Below are positions 8,260-17,948 of a DNA stretch of 64,000 nt, in pieces; position 1 is the first letter of the stretch, and each line of letters begins with the position of its first letter. Location: positions 1 to 64,000 of the forward strand of contig NZ_PPPU01000011.1 of the NCBI RefSeq assembly GCF_006483455.1, given 5' to 3'. The translations under genes were made by a program, and so were the position numbers. The notes beneath the pieces were generated by a model that did not search any database, was not told the origin of the DNA, and worked only from the letters and a program-made list of their open reading frames with translations. This DNA is from Methylomonas koyamae (GTDB taxonomy: Bacteria > Pseudomonadota > Gammaproteobacteria > Methylococcales > Methylomonadaceae).

Positions 8260-9906
8260 TTGACGACCTTGACCCATAGCAATACCGTCCCAAACGCAAA
8301 CCTTCACTACGACGTCTTGATTGCCGGCAGCGGTGGCGCCGGACTGAGCTTGGCACTACATTTGGCGGATCGGTTTAGAGTCGCAGTGCTGGCGAAATTT
8401 GCGCTGACCGAATGCAGCACTTACTACGCCCAAGGCGGGATCTCAGCGGTATTCGACGACCGTCACGACTCCATCGAATCTCATATCGAGGATACGTTAA
8501 TCGCCGGCGCCGGGCTGTGTGACCCTAACATAGTCCGCCTCAGCGTCGCCCAGGGCCGGCAAAGTATAGAGTGGCTTCGCTCTCAAGGCGTCAACTTTAC
8601 CGAAGAACACGGCGCCGACGGTGTAAAACAATTGCATCTTAACCGGGAAGGCGGACACTCCCACCGGCGTATCGTACACAGTGACGACGCGACTGGCAAA
8701 GCCGTATCGCTGTCTTTGATCGACCGCGCTAAAGCTCATCCCAACATCAATTTGCTGGAATACCACAATGTCGTGGAATTAATCACCGCGACCAAGCTGG
8801 GGGCTAAGCAACAGCGAATATGCGGCGCCTACGTTCTGGACAGCAAGACCGGAAAAATCAAGACCATTGCGGCCAAGATCGTGGTACTTGCCACGGGCGG
8901 CGCCAACAAGGTCTACTTATATTCAACCAATCCACACATTTCTACCGGCGACGGTATCGCGCTGGCTTGGCGGGCGGGCTGTAAAGTGGCAAACATGGAA
9001 TTCATGCAGTTTCATCCGACCTGCCTCTATCATCCCACTGCCCGTTCTTTCTTGATCAGCGAGGCGGTACGCGGCGAAGGCGGTCATTTGATTTTACCGG
9101 ACGGCGAACGCTTCATGCGCCGCTACGACGAACGTATGGAATTGGCGCCGCGCGACATCGTCGCCCGTGCCATAGACAGCGAAATCAAGAAGCACGGTAT
9201 CGAATGCGTGTATCTCGATATCAGCCACAAATCCCGAGAGTTCATTCAAAAGCACTTCCCGACCATCTACATGCAGTGTCTGGAATTGGATATCGACATC
9301 AGCCAGCAACCCATTCCAGTGGTTCCGGCCGCTCATTATACTTGCGGCGGCGTGGTTACCGACGCCAATGCCCGTACCGGCATTCCGGGTTTATACGCCA
9401 TCGGCGAAGTTGCCTGCACCGGCCTGCACGGTGCGAATCGAATGGCCAGCAACTCGTTATTGGAATGCCTGGTTTTCGCCGAACAAGCTAACCAGGATAT
9501 CCGGCGGATTTTCAACCAACTGCCGGAGCCGATAGCATTGCCCGACTGGGATGAATCCAAAGTCAGCGACTCGGACGAGGAAGTAGTGATAGCCCACAAC
9601 TGGGACGAATTACGCCGCTTCATGTGGGACTACGTGGGTATCGTCCGGACTAACAAGCGTCTGGAACGGGCAATGAATCGACTGGTGTTGCTGAAAGACG
9701 AAATCGCAGAATACTACGGCCAATTCCGCATTACCAGCGACCTCCTAGAGCTTCGCAACTTGGTAATTGTTGCCGAACTGATCATTCGCTGCGCACAGCA
9801 ACGCAAGGAAAGCCGCGGTCTGCATTACACCAAGGACTACCCGGCTCCGGACAACAGCCGCGTCCCGACTAACACGGTACTAACCCCCGAACAGACCAAC
9901 CAATAA
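8260..9906 (+). CDS. nadB: L-aspartate oxidase (NadB)
   Basis: A 548-residue flavoenzyme oxidising L-aspartate to iminoaspartate, the first step of de novo NAD synthesis with NadA. The FAD dinucleotide motif GSGGAG is at residues 23-28. Further family motifs are visible: HSDDATGK, the VLATGG stretch, EFMQFHPT, the capping-domain [10 protein letters not shown], and the late [23 protein letters not shown]-terminal helical domain of the succinate dehydrogenase type ends the protein. No ATG is available. The TTG at 8260 gives a typical N-terminus of about 17 residues before the FAD motif, but a second TTG at 8269 is also possible. It is divergent from rpoE. Confidence 0.93.
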   Translation: MTTLTHSNTVPNANLHYDVLIAGSGGAGLSLALHLADRFRVAVLAKFALTECSTYYAQGGISAVFDDRHDSIESHIEDTLIAGAGLCDPNIVRLSVAQGRQSIEWLRSQGVNFTEEHGADGVKQLHLNREGGHSHRRIVHSDDATGKAVSLSLIDRAKAHPNINLLEYHNVVELITATKLGAKQQRICGAYVLDSKTGKIKTIAAKIVVLATGGANKVYLYSTNPHISTGDGIALAWRAGCKVANMEFMQFHPTCLYHPTARSFLISEAVRGEGGHLILPDGERFMRRYDERMELAPRDIVARAIDSEIKKHGIECVYLDISHKSREFIQKHFPTIYMQCLELDIDISQQPIPVVPAAHYTCGGVVTDANARTGIPGLYAIGEVACTGLHGANRMASNSLLECLVFAEQANQDIRRIFNQLPEPIALPDWDESKVSDSDEEVVIAHNWDELRRFMWDYVGIVRTNKRLERAMNRLVLLKDEIAEYYGQFRITSDLLELRNLVIVAELIIRCAQQRKESRGLHYTKDYPAPDNSRVPTNTVLTPEQTNQ

Positions 9907-9960
9907 TCGACCAACCCTGACAAAGCCTTGCCCACGGGCTGCACGACGACGAACGCGCAT

Positions 9961-9990
9961 AAAAAAAGGGCTTGAGAAAATCTCAAGCCC
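9961..9990 (-). terminator. Intrinsic terminator after tRNA-Met
   Basis: A perfect 10-bp stem (9968-9977 with 9981-9990, loop AAA) is followed on the minus strand by seven T (9961-9967). It lies 11 bases after the CCA end of the tRNA gene. In the opposite direction the stem is followed only by TTGCTTT, so it may also stop nadB weakly. Confidence 0.85.
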
Positions 9991-10000
9991 TTGCTTTAAA

Positions 10001-10077
10001 TGGTGGCGACACCGGGAATCGAACCTGGAACCTCGGGGTTATGAATCCCGCGCTCTAACCGGTTGAGCTATGTCGCC
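10001..10077 (-). tRNA. tRNA-Met (anticodon CAU)
   Basis: A 77-base cloverleaf on the minus strand. The acceptor GGCGACA pairs with TGTCGCC, then discriminator A and an encoded CCA (10001-10003). The D stem is GCTC/GAGC, the anticodon loop TTCATAA, and the T arm carries GGTTCGATTCC. The anticodon stem has four G-C type pairs and one A-C mismatch next to the loop. The 5' end starts with a normal G-C pair, unlike initiator tRNA, so this is elongator Met. A lysidine-modified tRNA-Ile2 also reads CAU and cannot be fully excluded by eye. Confidence 0.93.
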
Positions 10078-10131
10078 ACAAATCTTGTTCAACGAAACAA
10101 GCGATCATTATACTGACGCGTCAAAACCTTG

Positions 10132-11223
10132 TCAAACGTTGAACCTAAAATGCATCACATCGCCGTCCTGCACTTTATATTCCTTACCTTCCAGACGCCA
10201 TTTGCCGGCATCTTTCGCACCTTGTTCGCCTTTGTAATTGACAAAATCTTGATACGAAATTACTTCGGCCCGGATAAAGCCTTTTTCAAAATCCGAATGA
10301 ATCACGCCGGCTGCTTGCGGCGCCAGCGCATTGACCGGAATTGTCCATGCTCTGACTTCTTTGACCCCTGCCGTGAAGTAGGTTGAAAGATTTAACAACT
10401 CGTAAGCCGCTCGCACCACCCGGTTCAACCCGGGCTCTTCCAAGCCTAAATCCGCGAGAAACTCGACCTTTTCCGCGTCGTCCAACTGTACGATTTCGGC
10501 CTCGATCGCAGCACATACCGGCACCACTTTAGAGCCTTCGCCGTCGGCAAAGTTTTTTACCTTATCCAACAACGGATTATTTTCGAAGCCGTCGTCCTGG
10601 ACGTTCGCCACATATAAGGTGGGCTTGATCGTGATCAAACACAATTCCTTAATTAATTTAGCTTCGTCTTCGCTCAGCCCCAAGGTGCGGACCGGTTCAC
10701 CGGCGTTCAGGTGTTCCAGGACCCGTTCCAACACCTGCTTTCTGGCCAACTCGTCTTTGTTACCTGATTTGGAAGCCTTGGCCGATTTCTGTAAGGCTTT
10801 TTCCACCGAAGCCATGTCGGCCAAGGCCAATTCGGTATTGATGACTTCAATATCGTTGACCGGGTCGACCTTACCGGCAACGTGAATCACGTTATCGTCA
10901 TGAAAACAGCGCACCACATGCACGATCGCATCGGTTTCTCTGATATTGCCGAGAAACTGGTTTCCCAAACCTTCGCCCTTCGAGGCGCCAGCCACGAGTC
11001 CGGCGATGTCGACAAACTCGATGGTTGTAGGCAATACCCGCTCCGGGTTGACGATTTCAGCCAGTTTATCCATCCTCGGATCGGGTACCGGAACCACTCC
11101 GACATTCGGATCGATGGTGCAGAAAGGATAGTTCTCGGCAGCGATGGTCGCTTTAGTCAGCGCGTTGAACAGGGTTGATTTGCCGACGTTGGGCAAGCCG
11201 ACGATTCCACAATGAAGTGCCAT
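10132..11223 (-). CDS. ychF: Ribosome-binding ATPase YchF
   Basis: A 363-residue Obg-family P-loop protein that prefers ATP over GTP and binds the 70S ribosome; it is linked to oxidative stress response and translation. The P-loop GLPNVGKS is at residues 9-16, followed by the G2 region ([12 protein letters not shown]), [17 protein letters not shown] (switch II) and the C-terminal TGS domain (about 275-363). ATG at 11223 gives [12 protein letters not shown] and the usual 363-residue length. An in-frame extension to 11265 adds 14 residues with no counterpart in the family. The neighbour is tRNA-Met; pth, its common partner, is not seen upstream. Confidence 0.95.
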   Translation of the reverse strand: MALHCGIVGLPNVGKSTLFNALTKATIAAENYPFCTIDPNVGVVPVPDPRMDKLAEIVNPERVLPTTIEFVDIAGLVAGASKGEGLGNQFLGNIRETDAIVHVVRCFHDDNVIHVAGKVDPVNDIEVINTELALADMASVEKALQKSAKASKSGNKDELARKQVLERVLEHLNAGEPVRTLGLSEDEAKLIKELCLITIKPTLYVANVQDDGFENNPLLDKVKNFADGEGSKVVPVCAAIEAEIVQLDDAEKVEFLADLGLEEPGLNRVVRAAYELLNLSTYFTAGVKEVRAWTIPVNALAPQAAGVIHSDFEKGFIRAEVISYQDFVNYKGEQGAKDAGKWRLEGKEYKVQDGDVMHFRFNV

Positions 11224-11376
11224 AGCAATAATTTCGAAATTTGACAGGAATGTCCGGCACAACACGGCCGGGTTGGAGAGGCGGCGGATTATACAGCGAT
11301 TTTACGAATTGAGAACCGATACCCTCGCCTGGACAGCTCTGGCGCAGCAAAGGTATCGGATAGAAGCAAAAGCGTT

Positions 11377-12138
11377 TTAGAACAAACCGGAGATCGATCT
11401 AACCAAACCGGAGGTTAAGCTTGGCGCCGCCGCCTCATATTCCAAATTGGCCTGATTGGCAGTGCTGACGATCCGCGTACGGTATTTTTTTCGGTCGCTG
11501 ACTTCCGAAGATGTTTGCCGGCGCGAACCGCCGATGCCTTGCTTGGCGTCCTGTTGGCTGTCCTGCCTGACGACAACACCGCTTTTGGCCTTTTCCGCGA
11601 TCTCGATGTCGGTGACCACCATGTAGGTTACGTCCTTGACTGCAGCATCGGCGATGGTTTCGATGGCGCCGCCAACCGCGACACCGGCCAAACCGCCAAT
11701 ACCGGCTCCCGACCAACCGCCGAGGCCGCCGCCGATTGCCGCACCGGCCGCCGCGCCCGCCAACGAACCGCCGTAGCCGGAATGCAACGCCGATTCCGCC
11801 GCGGTGGGACTGGCTTTATCGACACTGAGCACATTGGCTCTCAACCAATAATGCGACGCTTCCGGATCGGTGGAAATGATGTAACCTTTGGACTGCAGAG
11901 CTTGTTTCACCGGTAACATCACGTCGAAATTGGCTTTGTCCGAGGTATTGCGCACATCGAGAAAGATGGTGCGCTGTTCCGGCCCGACCGGATCGAGAAA
12001 TATCGTGTCGCTCATCTTGGTTTGGACGTCCAGGTCCTTTTTGGCAATCGATGTGTGTACGGCGGCACACCCGCCCAACATTGCGGCCACAGCCGCCGCA
12101 CCGGCAAGTTTCATGAATGTGTTTCGAGCAATAGCCAT
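11377..12138 (-). CDS. TraT-like outer-membrane lipoprotein
   Basis: A 253-residue lipoprotein with lipobox MLGGC (Cys24). The sequence has the marks of the TraT complement-resistance/surface-exclusion family: AAVHTSIAKKDLDVQTKMSDTIFLDP after the cysteine, split here as AAVHTSIAKKDLD and VQTKMSDTIFLDP; a central glycine/alanine-rich hydrophobic region (about 125-170) of the kind that inserts into the outer membrane; and a C-terminal region with YRTRIVSTANQ. On plasmids TraT blocks conjugative entry. Chromosomal copies like this one have no proven role. No conjugation genes are nearby. It lies before a small secreted protein gene on the same strand with a gap of about 40 bases. Confidence 0.8.
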   Translation of the reverse strand: MAIARNTFMKLAGAAAVAAMLGGCAAVHTSIAKKDLDVQTKMSDTIFLDPVGPEQRTIFLDVRNTSDKANFDVMLPVKQALQSKGYIISTDPEASHYWLRANVLSVDKASPTAAESALHSGYGGSLAGAAAGAAIGGGLGGWSGAGIGGLAGVAVGGAIETIADAAVKDVTYMVVTDIEIAEKAKSGVVVRQDSQQDAKQGIGGSRRQTSSEVSDRKKYRTRIVSTANQANLEYEAAAPSLTSGLVRSISGLF

Positions 12139-12179
12139 CTATATCTCCAAATGAATTGATCCAAAAATAAAACTGCAAT

Positions 12180-12497
12180 TTAGTAAGGCCAATAATAGCC
12201 GTAATAACGGTAGTAATAACTGCAATCCCGGTAATCGTTCCAAGAGTAACGCCGTAAATCGTTGCAGGTGTAACCGCGGCGCCAGTATTTACTGGGCTCG
12301 GACTTCGGTGGCGTACCTCTTTTCGTCGCTTCTTCGATGTAGCTGTTGAGTTTGGCTTCGTCCTCAACGCTGAAGGGTTTGGCCATAACCTGATCGTTGA
12401 GCATTTTTTGCATGTCGCTGGCCTGATCGGCCTGCACCACACAACTTGCTAATATCAATCCCAGCGATAAAACGCACTGCGGTAACATTTGTTTCAT
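12180..12497 (-). CDS. Small secreted Tyr-rich protein
   Basis: About 105 residues from ATG 12497, which has a textbook ribosome site (GGGAGGAG five bases upstream). The frame extends to 12590 but the extra 31 residues precede the signal peptide and are unlikely to be translated. The signal peptide (MKQMLPQCVLSLGLILASCVVQA) contains cysteines but no clear lipobox. The mature part has a helical middle (SVEDEAKLNSYIEEATKRG) and a C-terminal stretch where about half the residues are aromatic, mostly Tyr, with two cysteines. Function is unknown. The aromatic tail suggests a surface or binding role. Confidence 0.6.
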   Translation of the reverse strand: MKQMLPQCVLSLGLILASCVVQADQASDMQKMLNDQVMAKPFSVEDEAKLNSYIEEATKRGTPPKSEPSKYWRRGYTCNDLRRYSWNDYRDCSYYYRYYGYYWPY

Positions 12498-12609
12498 TCG
12501 ATCTCCTCCCAGATACCAAGAGAACACAACGCCGTTCTCCGTTTTGATGACAATCGCGCCGATTTTAGAATCGATAATGCCGCCGAACAACCGATTTGAG
12601 CCGACAACG

Positions 12610-13803
12610 TTAATCGCCGCGCACTATGTGGTCGTCGAATACTACTAATTGGTTGCGGCCATTGGCTTTGGCCTGGTAAAGCGCCGCATCGGCACAGTTA
12701 ATCATCTCGTCGATGTCCGGCGCCAAGTTATCCGAATAGCTGTCGGCTGCCAAGCAAAACAGGCCGATACTCAGTGTCACGTTTACCTTCTGACCGCCCA
12801 ATTTCCATTCCAATTTACTGATTTCCTGCCGAATCCGCTCGCCGAAAACCTTACCGCTCTCGCTCGCCGTATTGGTAAAAATCAATACAAATTCTTCGCC
12901 GCCGAAACGCACCAATATATCGGTACTGCGGACTTGGCGTTTTAATGCGGAAGCGACACCGACCAGTATCTGGTCACCGAACAAGTGGCCGAAGCGGTCG
13001 TTAACAACTTTGAAATGATCGATATCGAGCACCAACAAACACAAGCTGTTGCGATAACGCATATGCTGGGCGACAACAATTTCGACCTGATCGTAAAAAA
13101 ATCGCCGATTATGCAGGCCAGTCAACTGATCGTGCATCGACATACTGGCGAAATGTTCTTTGAGCTGATTGGTTTCAGCGACCAGACTTTCCAATTCGGC
13201 CGTCCGCGACGCGATTCGTCGCTCCATTTGCCGCACCAAACGTTGGCTAGTAATCAATTGACCGAGGATATTTTTGTAGATTTCCAGCAGACGGATGTGC
13301 CAATCGTTGAAGTAAAACGGTTGCGGATGCGATACGTTCAACACGCCGATCAGCTGCCGATTCAAGGTGAACACCGGTACGCTGATCAGCGAACCCGGCG
13401 GCGTAGCATCCGTCGTTCTTTCGAAACGCGGATCTTCCAGGCAATTTCGGCAATACTGCAACTCACCGGTCGCGGCAGCCGCACCGATTATCCCCTCGCC
13501 GATTTTGAAGGTTAGCGGCGTGTCCGGTACCGACTCTACCACCTGCAGTGACTCTTGAATGCTGGTTCCGGCTAAATTGGTCAGGCATCCCAAATCATCC
13601 AGCATAAAAAACGAGCAGCGCTCCATGTCCTGATACTGAATCAAACCGGTGAGCGCTTGTTTTACCAGCAGGGCTTCGTCGTCGATCTGGCAGTCGAGTT
13701 CCGACAACTGCTTAATCGCCGACAAGGCGTTGAACAAATCCATCACCAAGTCATGAATGCCGCCGGCTTGACTAGGATTTGAGCCTTCGGATTGCGAATT
13801 CAT
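12610..13803 (-). CDS. GAF-GGDEF diguanylate cyclase
   Basis: A 397-residue cytoplasmic enzyme predicted to make cyclic di-GMP from two GTP. A GAF sensor domain fills about residues 40-185, a coiled coil follows (190-218), and the GGDEF domain covers about 222-395. The active-site loop is GGEEF (301-305), a functional variant, and the inhibitory site RSTD (292-295) sits five residues before it, so product inhibition is expected. The gene start overlaps the upstream HDOD gene stop by four bases (ATGA), indicating coupled translation. GAF ligand is unknown; the GAF contains several cysteines (FMLDDLGCL, YCRNCLED), so redox or metal sensing is conceivable. Confidence 0.9.
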   Translation of the reverse strand: MNSQSEGSNPSQAGGIHDLVMDLFNALSAIKQLSELDCQIDDEALLVKQALTGLIQYQDMERCSFFMLDDLGCLTNLAGTSIQESLQVVESVPDTPLTFKIGEGIIGAAAATGELQYCRNCLEDPRFERTTDATPPGSLISVPVFTLNRQLIGVLNVSHPQPFYFNDWHIRLLEIYKNILGQLITSQRLVRQMERRIASRTAELESLVAETNQLKEHFASMSMHDQLTGLHNRRFFYDQVEIVVAQHMRYRNSLCLLVLDIDHFKVVNDRFGHLFGDQILVGVASALKRQVRSTDILVRFGGEEFVLIFTNTASESGKVFGERIRQEISKLEWKLGGQKVNVTLSIGLFCLAADSYSDNLAPDIDEMINCADAALYQAKANGRNQLVVFDDHIVRGD

Positions 13804-14669
13804 CGCGCCCCCATCACGCCGGCCAAGCTATCTAAAGCCTGCTTGTTTTGAGCTAGCCAATCCACCAGGTTTTCGATAGCTGGTTCCGATAATTCGATTT
13901 CGCGACAAGCCGCATCCACCACGCCGCTATTTACCGCCGTTCCGCTATAAATGCGGGCGCTTAACTGGCGGGACAAACCGAGCAGTACCAGCAAAGGCCG
14001 TTCCGGGCCGCTAAAATTCGGTTGCCGGAAGTTCGCCAGTACGGTCTGATACACCACCGGCAATTGCCATCTATTCAATAACACGTAGCCGAATTGGTAA
14101 TGGCTAAGCCCAAATTCCCGGGCGATTTCGTCACCGACCGCTTCCCCGGACGTTTTGCATTTTTCCAGGATCGCGTTCAGCTGCTCCGGCAGCAAAAATC
14201 CGAGCGCCAGCAAACCGATATTCAACAATAAACCGCTGGTATAAACCGTCGATACCGAGAAACCATGCAAATGGCGGCTTTCCGTCGCCAATTTTTGCGC
14301 CGCAATCGCAATCAATAGCGACTCGCTCCAGAAGCGCTCGCTATCGAAATGTTGGCACTTAGTGGTATCGAATTGGGCGTTGAACACAATCCCTAACGCC
14401 AACGACTTGACCAAGTCCATACCCAAAACCTGGAAAATCGCGGTACGCAAATCACTGACAACACCACCGCGGGAAAAATAGGCAGAATTGGCCAATCCCA
14501 ACAGTCTGGCTACCAGCGCTGGTGACAACGCCAACACCGAGCTCAGCCTATCTATCGAAATATCCGGCGTATTCACGGCAGCAAGTATTCTGACACTGGC
14601 CTCAGGTAAGGCCGGCAGGTTTTTCAATGCACCTATTTCTAACGCGATGGTTCGAGAAGTAGCGTTCAT
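13800..14669 (-). CDS. HDOD domain protein
   Basis: A 289-residue HDOD protein. The HDOD fold is related to HD phosphohydrolases but most members lack metal-binding residues and act as signalling scaffolds. The characteristic start (LPALPEASVRILAAVN), the LSPALVARLLGLANSAYF segment and the ARTAIFQVLG-type helix (here DLRTAIFQVLG) are present. No catalytic HD pair is evident in the middle (YTSGLLLNIGLLALG replaces HD-G). The gene overlaps ygfX by four bases upstream and the GGDEF gene by four bases downstream, so the three products are made together. This suggests the HDOD protein modulates or is modulated by the adjacent diguanylate cyclase. Confidence 0.88.
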   Translation of the reverse strand: MNATSRTIALEIGALKNLPALPEASVRILAAVNTPDISIDRLSSVLALSPALVARLLGLANSAYFSRGGVVSDLRTAIFQVLGMDLVKSLALGIVFNAQFDTTKCQHFDSERFWSESLLIAIAAQKLATESRHLHGFSVSTVYTSGLLLNIGLLALGFLLPEQLNAILEKCKTSGEAVGDEIAREFGLSHYQFGYVLLNRWQLPVVYQTVLANFRQPNFSGPERPLLVLLGLSRQLSARIYSGTAVNSGVVDAACREIELSEPAIENLVDWLAQNKQALDSLAGVMGAR

Positions 14670-15100
14670 TTGGTTTGGTCAATTTGGGAAATTTTCAGGC
14701 ACACCAACAACCTGCGGAACTGGTCGCGTCGCAACATGTCAGGGAACACCGCGAGTGAGTTGCGGACTCCACTCCCGTCGCGCCAATGCACCGCCACCAC
14801 CACCCGGCTAACAACGGAGCTGGGCAGCAAGCGAATCGGGAGAAATTCGCCTCGCCCTTCTCGTACCGACCAGCCTCGGCTCAAATGGAAGCGTAACTGG
14901 ATTGGCCCGACCTTTTCGGCCACAATTGCTTTGGCCCAGCTCAAAACCACCAACGCCGCCAGACTTACCCGGCAACCCGCCGGTAACCCATTCAGCCAAC
15001 AACCGGCCAACGCCAAGCTGTGCAAGACGCTAACACATATCCGGCGCTGTCGGGAAACGCCAAAGTTAAAATCCACGCTTTGCTCGAGATTTTTGGTCAC
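14666..15100 (-). CDS. ygfX: YgfX/CptA-like small membrane protein
   Basis: A 144-residue protein with the YgfX (CptA, DUF1434) layout: two membrane helices near the N-terminus (about residues 24-60, a paired hydrophobic stretch around LHSLALAGCWLNGLPAGC and VSLAALVVLSWAKAIVA) and a soluble beta-rich C-terminus with RDQFRRLLVCLKI at the end. In enterobacteria ygfX sits after sdhE and opposite ygfZ. Here it is also opposite ygfZ, which supports the call, but sdhE is absent. It overlaps the HDOD gene by four bases. In E. coli CptA was described as a toxin-like inhibitor of cytoskeleton proteins; whether this copy does so is unknown. Confidence 0.65.
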   Translation of the reverse strand: MTKNLEQSVDFNFGVSRQRRICVSVLHSLALAGCWLNGLPAGCRVSLAALVVLSWAKAIVAEKVGPIQLRFHLSRGWSVREGRGEFLPIRLLPSSVVSRVVVAVHWRDGSGVRNSLAVFPDMLRRDQFRRLLVCLKISQIDQTK

Positions 15101-15163
15101 AAAACCTTCACCCGGCCTTACCTAAGGTAAACTAATCAAATTATTCTCGGTTTTAACAGCCTT

Positions 15164-16105
15164 ATGATTGTAGACCCTACTCCGGCCGTAGCGGCAGAAC
15201 CAGCGAAACTTCCCCAAAAACTATACGCCGACACCGGGTTGGCTGCCATCGGCGTCAACGGTGTTGATGCCGCCGGCTTTTTGCAAGGCCAACTCACCTG
15301 CAACGTGCTCGACCTGAGCGAATCGCAAGCCAGCATCGCGGCATTTTGTAACGCCAAGGGCCGGGTCATTAGTACGCTGTTAGTGGTCAAAACGCCACCA
15401 GGATTCTTATTGATTCTGCCGCTCGCGCTAAGGGACAGCGTTTACCGCAAACTACGCATGTATGTGCTGCGTTCCAAAGTGGAATTGACGATGGACGACC
15501 GGCTGAAAATATTCGGCATCACCGGTTGCGCCAGCAACTTCAACGACCGAACGTTGCTTCAGGCCGATTTTGCAGTGTCTACCGGCCCGGAGCTCTTGCT
15601 CAAGCTACCCGGCAGCGAACGGTTTTTGTGGCTGGTGCCGGAACACGAAGTCGCTAGCCAAGTAGAAAAATTGACTGGTCAGCCCGGTTTTACCCACGGG
15701 AGCCCGGCGGAATGGCGCTACCACGATATAGCGTCAGGTTTACCGTGGTTCGGTCCGGAGCAGTCCGAGCAGCACATCCCGCAAATGCTGAATATCGACC
15801 GACTCGGCGGTATCAGTTTCAACAAAGGCTGTTATACCGGCCAGGAAATTGTGGCGCGGACTCATTACCTCGGTAAAGTTAAACGCGCGTTGTTCGTGGC
15901 AGCCTGCTCAGGCGCCAGCCAACCGCAGCCTGGCGCCGCCGTTTTGGACGGCGACACACAAACGGTCGGAAGCGTCCTCACTGCCGCCACCTGGGAAAAC
16001 AGCACGCGCCTATTGTTGGTCCTGCAAATAGTTGATGGTATGCCAAAACACCTTATACTTGACGGCGATAACCACGCGCAACTGACGCTGATTTCGGTCC
16101 AATAA
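15164..16105 (+). CDS. ygfZ: Folate-dependent Fe-S cluster protein YgfZ
   Basis: A 313-residue member of the glycine-cleavage T-protein-like family. YgfZ uses folate to help assemble or repair iron-sulfur clusters, including in tRNA-modifying MiaB. The diagnostic motif KGCYTGQE is at residues 221-228, with the conserved Cys223. The N-terminal half shows the aminomethyltransferase fold (GVNGVDAAGFLQGQLTCNV). It is divergent from ygfX, as in E. coli, with 63 bases between the starts. A HDOD gene follows after 13 bases on the same strand. Confidence 0.92.
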   Translation: MIVDPTPAVAAEPAKLPQKLYADTGLAAIGVNGVDAAGFLQGQLTCNVLDLSESQASIAAFCNAKGRVISTLLVVKTPPGFLLILPLALRDSVYRKLRMYVLRSKVELTMDDRLKIFGITGCASNFNDRTLLQADFAVSTGPELLLKLPGSERFLWLVPEHEVASQVEKLTGQPGFTHGSPAEWRYHDIASGLPWFGPEQSEQHIPQMLNIDRLGGISFNKGCYTGQEIVARTHYLGKVKRALFVAACSGASQPQPGAAVLDGDTQTVGSVLTAATWENSTRLLLVLQIVDGMPKHLILDGDNHAQLTLISVQ

Positions 16106-16118
16106 CGGAAATTCATTC

Positions 16119-16961
16119 ATGCAATTCAAATCAGTTCAAGACTTTCTGATCCACGTACAAGCGGAATTGGACGCCAATCGTCTGGTATTGCCGACGCTGC
16201 CGGACGTTGCCATCAAAGTCCGAGAAGCTGTTACCAAAGGCGACGCCACCGCGCAAAGTCTGGCTGAAATCATCGCCACCGACGCGGCAATTTCGGCACG
16301 TCTGATTCAGGTTTCCAATAGTCCTTTGTACCGTGGCACCGTTGAAATCAAAAACATTCAAATGGCGGTAACCCGGCTCGGCAACAACACGATCCGGACT
16401 CTGATCACCAGCCTGATCATGCAGCAGATGTTTACGCCTGCCAGCGCATTGTTGGAAAGCTACTTCCGCAGCACCTGGGAACAGGGCGTGAACGTCTCGG
16501 CGATCGCCCGCGCCCTGAGTTCTTTCGTTCCACACTTGAACGCCGACGAAGCCATGCTGGCGGGCCTGATCCACCAAATCGGCAAACTGCCGATACTGAC
16601 CTTGGTGGAAAAAATTCCGGAATTCCGCGACAGCCCCTCCCGACTCGACAAACTATTGGAAAAGGCCCATCCGCACGTCGGTAAACTCATCATGAATACC
16701 TGGAATTTTCCGGAAGAATTGAAGCGGGTGCCGTCTGAATACGTCGATTTTCAGCGGGACTCCGGTCCGCAAGCCGACTATGTGGACTTGGTACAAGTTG
16801 CCTTCTTACAAAGCATCGCCGGTACCGATCATCCCGCCTGCCGGGTCGATTGGAGTACGGTGCCGGCTTTTGCCAAATTGGGCCTGCAAGCCGATGCCGA
16901 AATTTTGGAAATCGAAGGGGTTTCCGAAGAGATCGAATTGGCCCAGTCCATGTTTTTATAA
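16119..16961 (+). CDS. HDOD domain protein
   Basis: A 280-residue HDOD protein with LPTLPDVAIKVREAV near residue 22, then TDAAISARLIQVSNSPLYRG and the IQMAVTRLGNNTIRTLI helix. The middle reads MLAGLIHQIGKLPIL, so the first metal ligand His is kept while Asp is replaced by Gln, which probably rules out hydrolysis. It lies 13 bases behind ygfZ and 13 bases ahead of heme A synthase, so the three form one transcription unit. A signalling or scaffold role is likely for the family, but the partner is not evident here. Confidence 0.88.
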   Translation: MQFKSVQDFLIHVQAELDANRLVLPTLPDVAIKVREAVTKGDATAQSLAEIIATDAAISARLIQVSNSPLYRGTVEIKNIQMAVTRLGNNTIRTLITSLIMQQMFTPASALLESYFRSTWEQGVNVSAIARALSSFVPHLNADEAMLAGLIHQIGKLPILTLVEKIPEFRDSPSRLDKLLEKAHPHVGKLIMNTWNFPEELKRVPSEYVDFQRDSGPQADYVDLVQVAFLQSIAGTDHPACRVDWSTVPAFAKLGLQADAEILEIEGVSEEIELAQSMFL

Positions 16962-16973
16962 CCCCGCCACACC

Positions 16974-17948
16974 ATGATAGACGATCAGGCTGCCGCCCGC
17001 TTCCGTCGCCTAGGCGCGCTGACAATATTCGCCGTGTATTTTGTGATTCTGGTGGGCGGCATCGTCCGCGCCTCCGGAGCCGGCATGGGTTGTCCCGACT
17101 GGCCGACCTGCTTCGGCCAATGGGTCCCACCCACCGACGAATCGCAGCTTCCGGCGAATTACCACGAAATATATGCTGCGCGCGGTTACGAGAATACGGC
17201 CTTCAATCCGGTGAAGACCTGGACCGAATACACCAACCGCCTGGTCGGCGTGACGATAGGTTTCTTGATTTTCCTGACGGCTTGGTCCTCGCGCATTTAT
17301 CTGAAAGCCGACAAGACTATTTTTTATTTGGCGCTGTCGGTGTTCTTGTTGGTCGGTTTTCAAGGCTGGCTCGGTTCGGCCGTGGTAGCCAGCAACCTAA
17401 AACCGCTGATGATTACGCTGCACATGCTGCTGGCCCTGGGCATCGTCGCACTGTTGATTTATGCCATCGCCCGCTCGCAGAAACCTCTGCTCCAGGCGAT
17501 AGACACACATTGGCTGACGCCGCGTTTCGCGACGGTTTTGAAAGTAGCCATGGGCATGACCTTACTGCAAATCGCGATGGGCACCCAGGTACGGGAAGCA
17601 GTCGATTACATCGCTCACGAGCACAGTTACATTGACCGCCAATATTGGCGCGACAGTTTTCCAATCATCTTCTACGTCCACCGCTCGTTTTCGTCGATCA
17701 TTCTGTTTACCAACCTGTGGCTGGTTTGGAAAATCCGCGAGCAAGCGGCCGCCGGCAACCTGTTGTTGCGGCTAGGCTATGTCCTGGCGGGCTTAATCGT
17801 GACGGCTATTCTGGCCGGTGTCACATTGGACCGTTTAGGCTTCCCGGCGTTTGCACAACCGGTGCATTTGCTGATGGCGAACCTGATTTTCGGCGCCCAA
17901 TTTTTTCTGTTTATTTGCCTGAGCTATTCGGCAAACCGGGCAGCATAG
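16974..17948 (+). CDS. ctaA: Heme A synthase (COX15/CtaA)
   Basis: A 324-residue inner-membrane enzyme that hydroxylates heme O to heme A for aa3-type cytochrome oxidase. Eight hydrophobic helices can be traced. Diagnostic pieces are VILVGGIVRASGAGMGCPDW near the N-terminus, the paired cysteines in the first loop (GCPDWPTCFGQW), and histidines at the helix ends (YTNRLVG, ITLHMLLAL, YVHRSFS, PVHLLMANL). No heme O synthase gene (ctaB) follows in this window. The gene implies a heme A oxidase in the respiratory chain of the host. Confidence 0.92.
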   Translation: MIDDQAAARFRRLGALTIFAVYFVILVGGIVRASGAGMGCPDWPTCFGQWVPPTDESQLPANYHEIYAARGYENTAFNPVKTWTEYTNRLVGVTIGFLIFLTAWSSRIYLKADKTIFYLALSVFLLVGFQGWLGSAVVASNLKPLMITLHMLLALGIVALLIYAIARSQKPLLQAIDTHWLTPRFATVLKVAMGMTLLQIAMGTQVREAVDYIAHEHSYIDRQYWRDSFPIIFYVHRSFSSIILFTNLWLVWKIREQAAAGNLLLRLGYVLAGLIVTAILAGVTLDRLGFPAFAQPVHLLMANLIFGAQFFLFICLSYSANRAA

